A stretch of 14,769 bases of DNA. It comes from an uncultured Enterorhabdus sp. GTDB lineage: Bacteria; Actinomycetota; Coriobacteriia; Coriobacteriales; Eggerthellaceae. Position 1 is the first letter of the stretch, and every line of letters starts with the position of its first letter. A program made the translations under genes and the position numbers. The DNA is taken from assembly GCA_947645965.1 (NCBI GenBank), contig CANSES010000027.1, positions 1 through 14,769 of the forward strand, given 5' to 3'. Positions 13,605 through 14,769 of this stretch are shown here, piece after piece. The notes beneath the pieces were generated by a model. That model did not search any database, was not told the origin of the DNA, and saw nothing but the letters and a program-made list of their open reading frames with translations.

Positions 13605-14769
13605 ATGAGAAGTTTCTTCGGTACCCGTGTCCACTACGCATGGCTCATCCTCATCGGATGCTGCTTCATGCAGGCGGGCGGGCTGGGGGCCGTGCTTGAC
13701 GCGGCGGGCGTGTTCTTCGTCCCGGTCTGCGACAGCCTCGGCTTCTCCCGCTCGGAGATATCCCTCTACCTGACGTTCTACTTCATCGCCACGGTGTTCG
13801 CCATGCCGCTCGTGGGCCGCTGGATCACCCGCTTCAACATCAACCGGCTGCTCTCGGTGTCGTTTCTGCTGGTGATAGCCGCCGTGGCCGCCATGGGCTT
13901 CTACACCGAGCCGTGGCAGTGGTGGGTGTCGGGCATCGTGTTCGGCCTGGCCGGCAGCTTCATCTTCGTCATGCCGGCCCCCATCCTCATCAGCAACTGG
14001 TTCCATACCCGCAAGGGAATCGCGCTGGGCGTGGCCATGTCGTTCTCCGGCATCGGCGGGGCCATTCTCTCGCCGGTGTTCACCCTGTTCATCCAGACGT
14101 TCGGCTGGCGTGAGGCCTACCTCATCGCCGCGGTGGTGATGGGCGTTCTCGTGCTGCCCTGGACGCTGTTCGTGTTCAAGCTGCGCCCCGAGGACATCGG
14201 CATGCGTCCCTATGGCTGGACGCAGGAGGACGAGGAGGACGAGTCCGCCGCAGCCGACGAGTTCGGCGGCATCGACGCCCGCCAGGCGCTCAAGACCGTG
14301 CCCTTCTGGTGCATGTTCCTGTTCGCCGGCCTCATCGCCTACTTCGCCGGCTTCAACTCGCACCTGCCCGGGTTCGCCCAGTCCGTGGGCTTCAGCCCCC
14401 TGGTGGGCTCGTCGCTGCTGACGGCCGTGATGGTCGGCAACGTGGTGGAGAAGTACATCGTGGGCTTCCTCAACGACAAGATAGGCGTGCAGTTCACGGT
14501 GAACATCCAGCTGGTGTGCGTGGCGGCCGGGCTTCTGGGCTTCGTGTTCGCCGGCGACAACCTGGTGGTGCTCTACGTGTCGGCGTTCTTGTTCGGCGCG
14601 CAGAACTCGCTCGTGTCGGTGTCCACGCCGCTGCTGGTGCGCCAGCTGTTCGGCGGCCGCGACTACCCGAAGATCTACGCCTACACCCGCATCGGCACCG
14701 GCGTCATAGGGTGTTTGGGCCCCGTGACCGTGGCGGGCATGTTCGACACCACGGGAAGCTTCATCCCGG
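13605..14769 (+). CDS. MFS transporter (second), truncated by window edge
   Basis: The frame runs from ATG 13605 to the right edge: 388 codons plus one base, with no stop. The product starts MRSFFGTRVHYAWLILIG, shows paired halves of hydrophobic helices and a charged central loop (LRPEDIGMRPYGW, then a Glu/Asp-rich segment near residues 207-220). It shares with the upstream carrier the FGLAG..F, P.LISNWF and RPED.G..P.GW signatures, so the two are distant relatives of the same OFA-like branch. MFS loop motifs are degenerate (GRWITRFNINR; VGFLNDKIG). The ribosome site is weak (ACAGGTG). Because a strong terminator lies between the two carriers, it must have its own promoter in the 65-base gap. 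About 30-60 C-terminal residues are probably missing. Substrate unknown. Confidence 0.88.
   Translation, partial: MRSFFGTRVHYAWLILIGCCFMQAGGLGAVLDAAGVFFVPVCDSLGFSRSEISLYLTFYFIATVFAMPLVGRWITRFNINRLLSVSFLLVIAAVAAMGFYTEPWQWWVSGIVFGLAGSFIFVMPAPILISNWFHTRKGIALGVAMSFSGIGGAILSPVFTLFIQTFGWREAYLIAAVVMGVLVLPWTLFVFKLRPEDIGMRPYGWTQEDEEDESAAADEFGGIDARQALKTVPFWCMFLFAGLIAYFAGFNSHLPGFAQSVGFSPLVGSSLLTAVMVGNVVEKYIVGFLNDKIGVQFTVNIQLVCVAAGLLGFVFAGDNLVVLYVSAFLFGAQNSLVSVSTPLLVRQLFGGRDYPKIYAYTRIGTGVIGCLGPVTVAGMFDTTGSFIP

Noticed and set aside
1..14769. CRISPR arrays, tRNA or rRNA genes, insertion sequences, integrases or attachment sites
   Set aside because: None was seen: no regularly spaced repeats, no transposase-like frames, no cloverleaf candidates. 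The only long repeats are the mop2/mop3 coding duplication.

Overview
The window is GC-rich, densely coded and shows strong G/C preference at third codon positions. Its gene content points to an anaerobic gut actinobacterium of the Eggerthellaceae (Eggerthella/Gordonibacter type): several signal-less molybdopterin oxidoreductases, DmsB-like two-cluster ferredoxin subunits, a 12-helix membrane protein with a C-terminal LuxR helix-turn-helix, and MFS carriers. This assignment is recognition from memory; no database search was possible.

Layout, left to right. (1) 1-839, plus strand: the 3' part of a uroporphyrinogen-decarboxylase-like (MtaA/CmuA-type) gene, followed 12 bases later by an eight-cysteine, 60-residue zinc-ribbon protein. 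(2) A perfect 17-bp hairpin at 878-915 terminates this pair and the converging operon. (3) 4164-934, minus strand: mop1 (814 aa) and fer1 (258 aa), a molybdopterin catalytic subunit and a two-[4Fe-4S] electron-transfer subunit carrying an unusual ~145-residue C-terminal extension. (4) A 421-base divergent intergenic region. (5) 4586-6103: the membrane LuxR-type regulator, with a run of ten G in the linker between its membrane and DNA-binding halves. (6) 6335-9214: mop2 (846 aa) and a short fer2 (112 aa), stop codon directly abutting start codon, then a strong terminator. (7) 9349-11901: mop3 (850 aa), a close tandem copy of mop2 without its own ferredoxin gene. (8) 12185-13495: a complete MFS carrier, terminator, then a second MFS carrier from 13605 that runs off the right edge.

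Working model (inference). The mop/fer pairs are cytoplasmic reductases of the class that includes gut catechol dehydroxylases and pyrogallol-phloroglucinol transhydroxylase, acting on small, probably aromatic, substrates imported by the MFS carriers. The membrane LuxR protein would sense the substrate or membrane state and switch on its neighbours. The upstream regions of luxR and mop2 share a conserved non-coding block, which supports co-regulation. The left-edge methyltransferase-like gene could belong to an O-demethylation route producing catechols, but it is not in the same transcription unit.

The points I consider most worth following are the G10 tract as a possible on/off switch of the regulator, the displaced cysteine pattern at the expected Fe-S site of all three Mop proteins, the fer1 extension, and the recent mop2/mop3 duplication with a 163-base identical block. 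No tRNA, rRNA, CRISPR array, transposase or integrase was seen.
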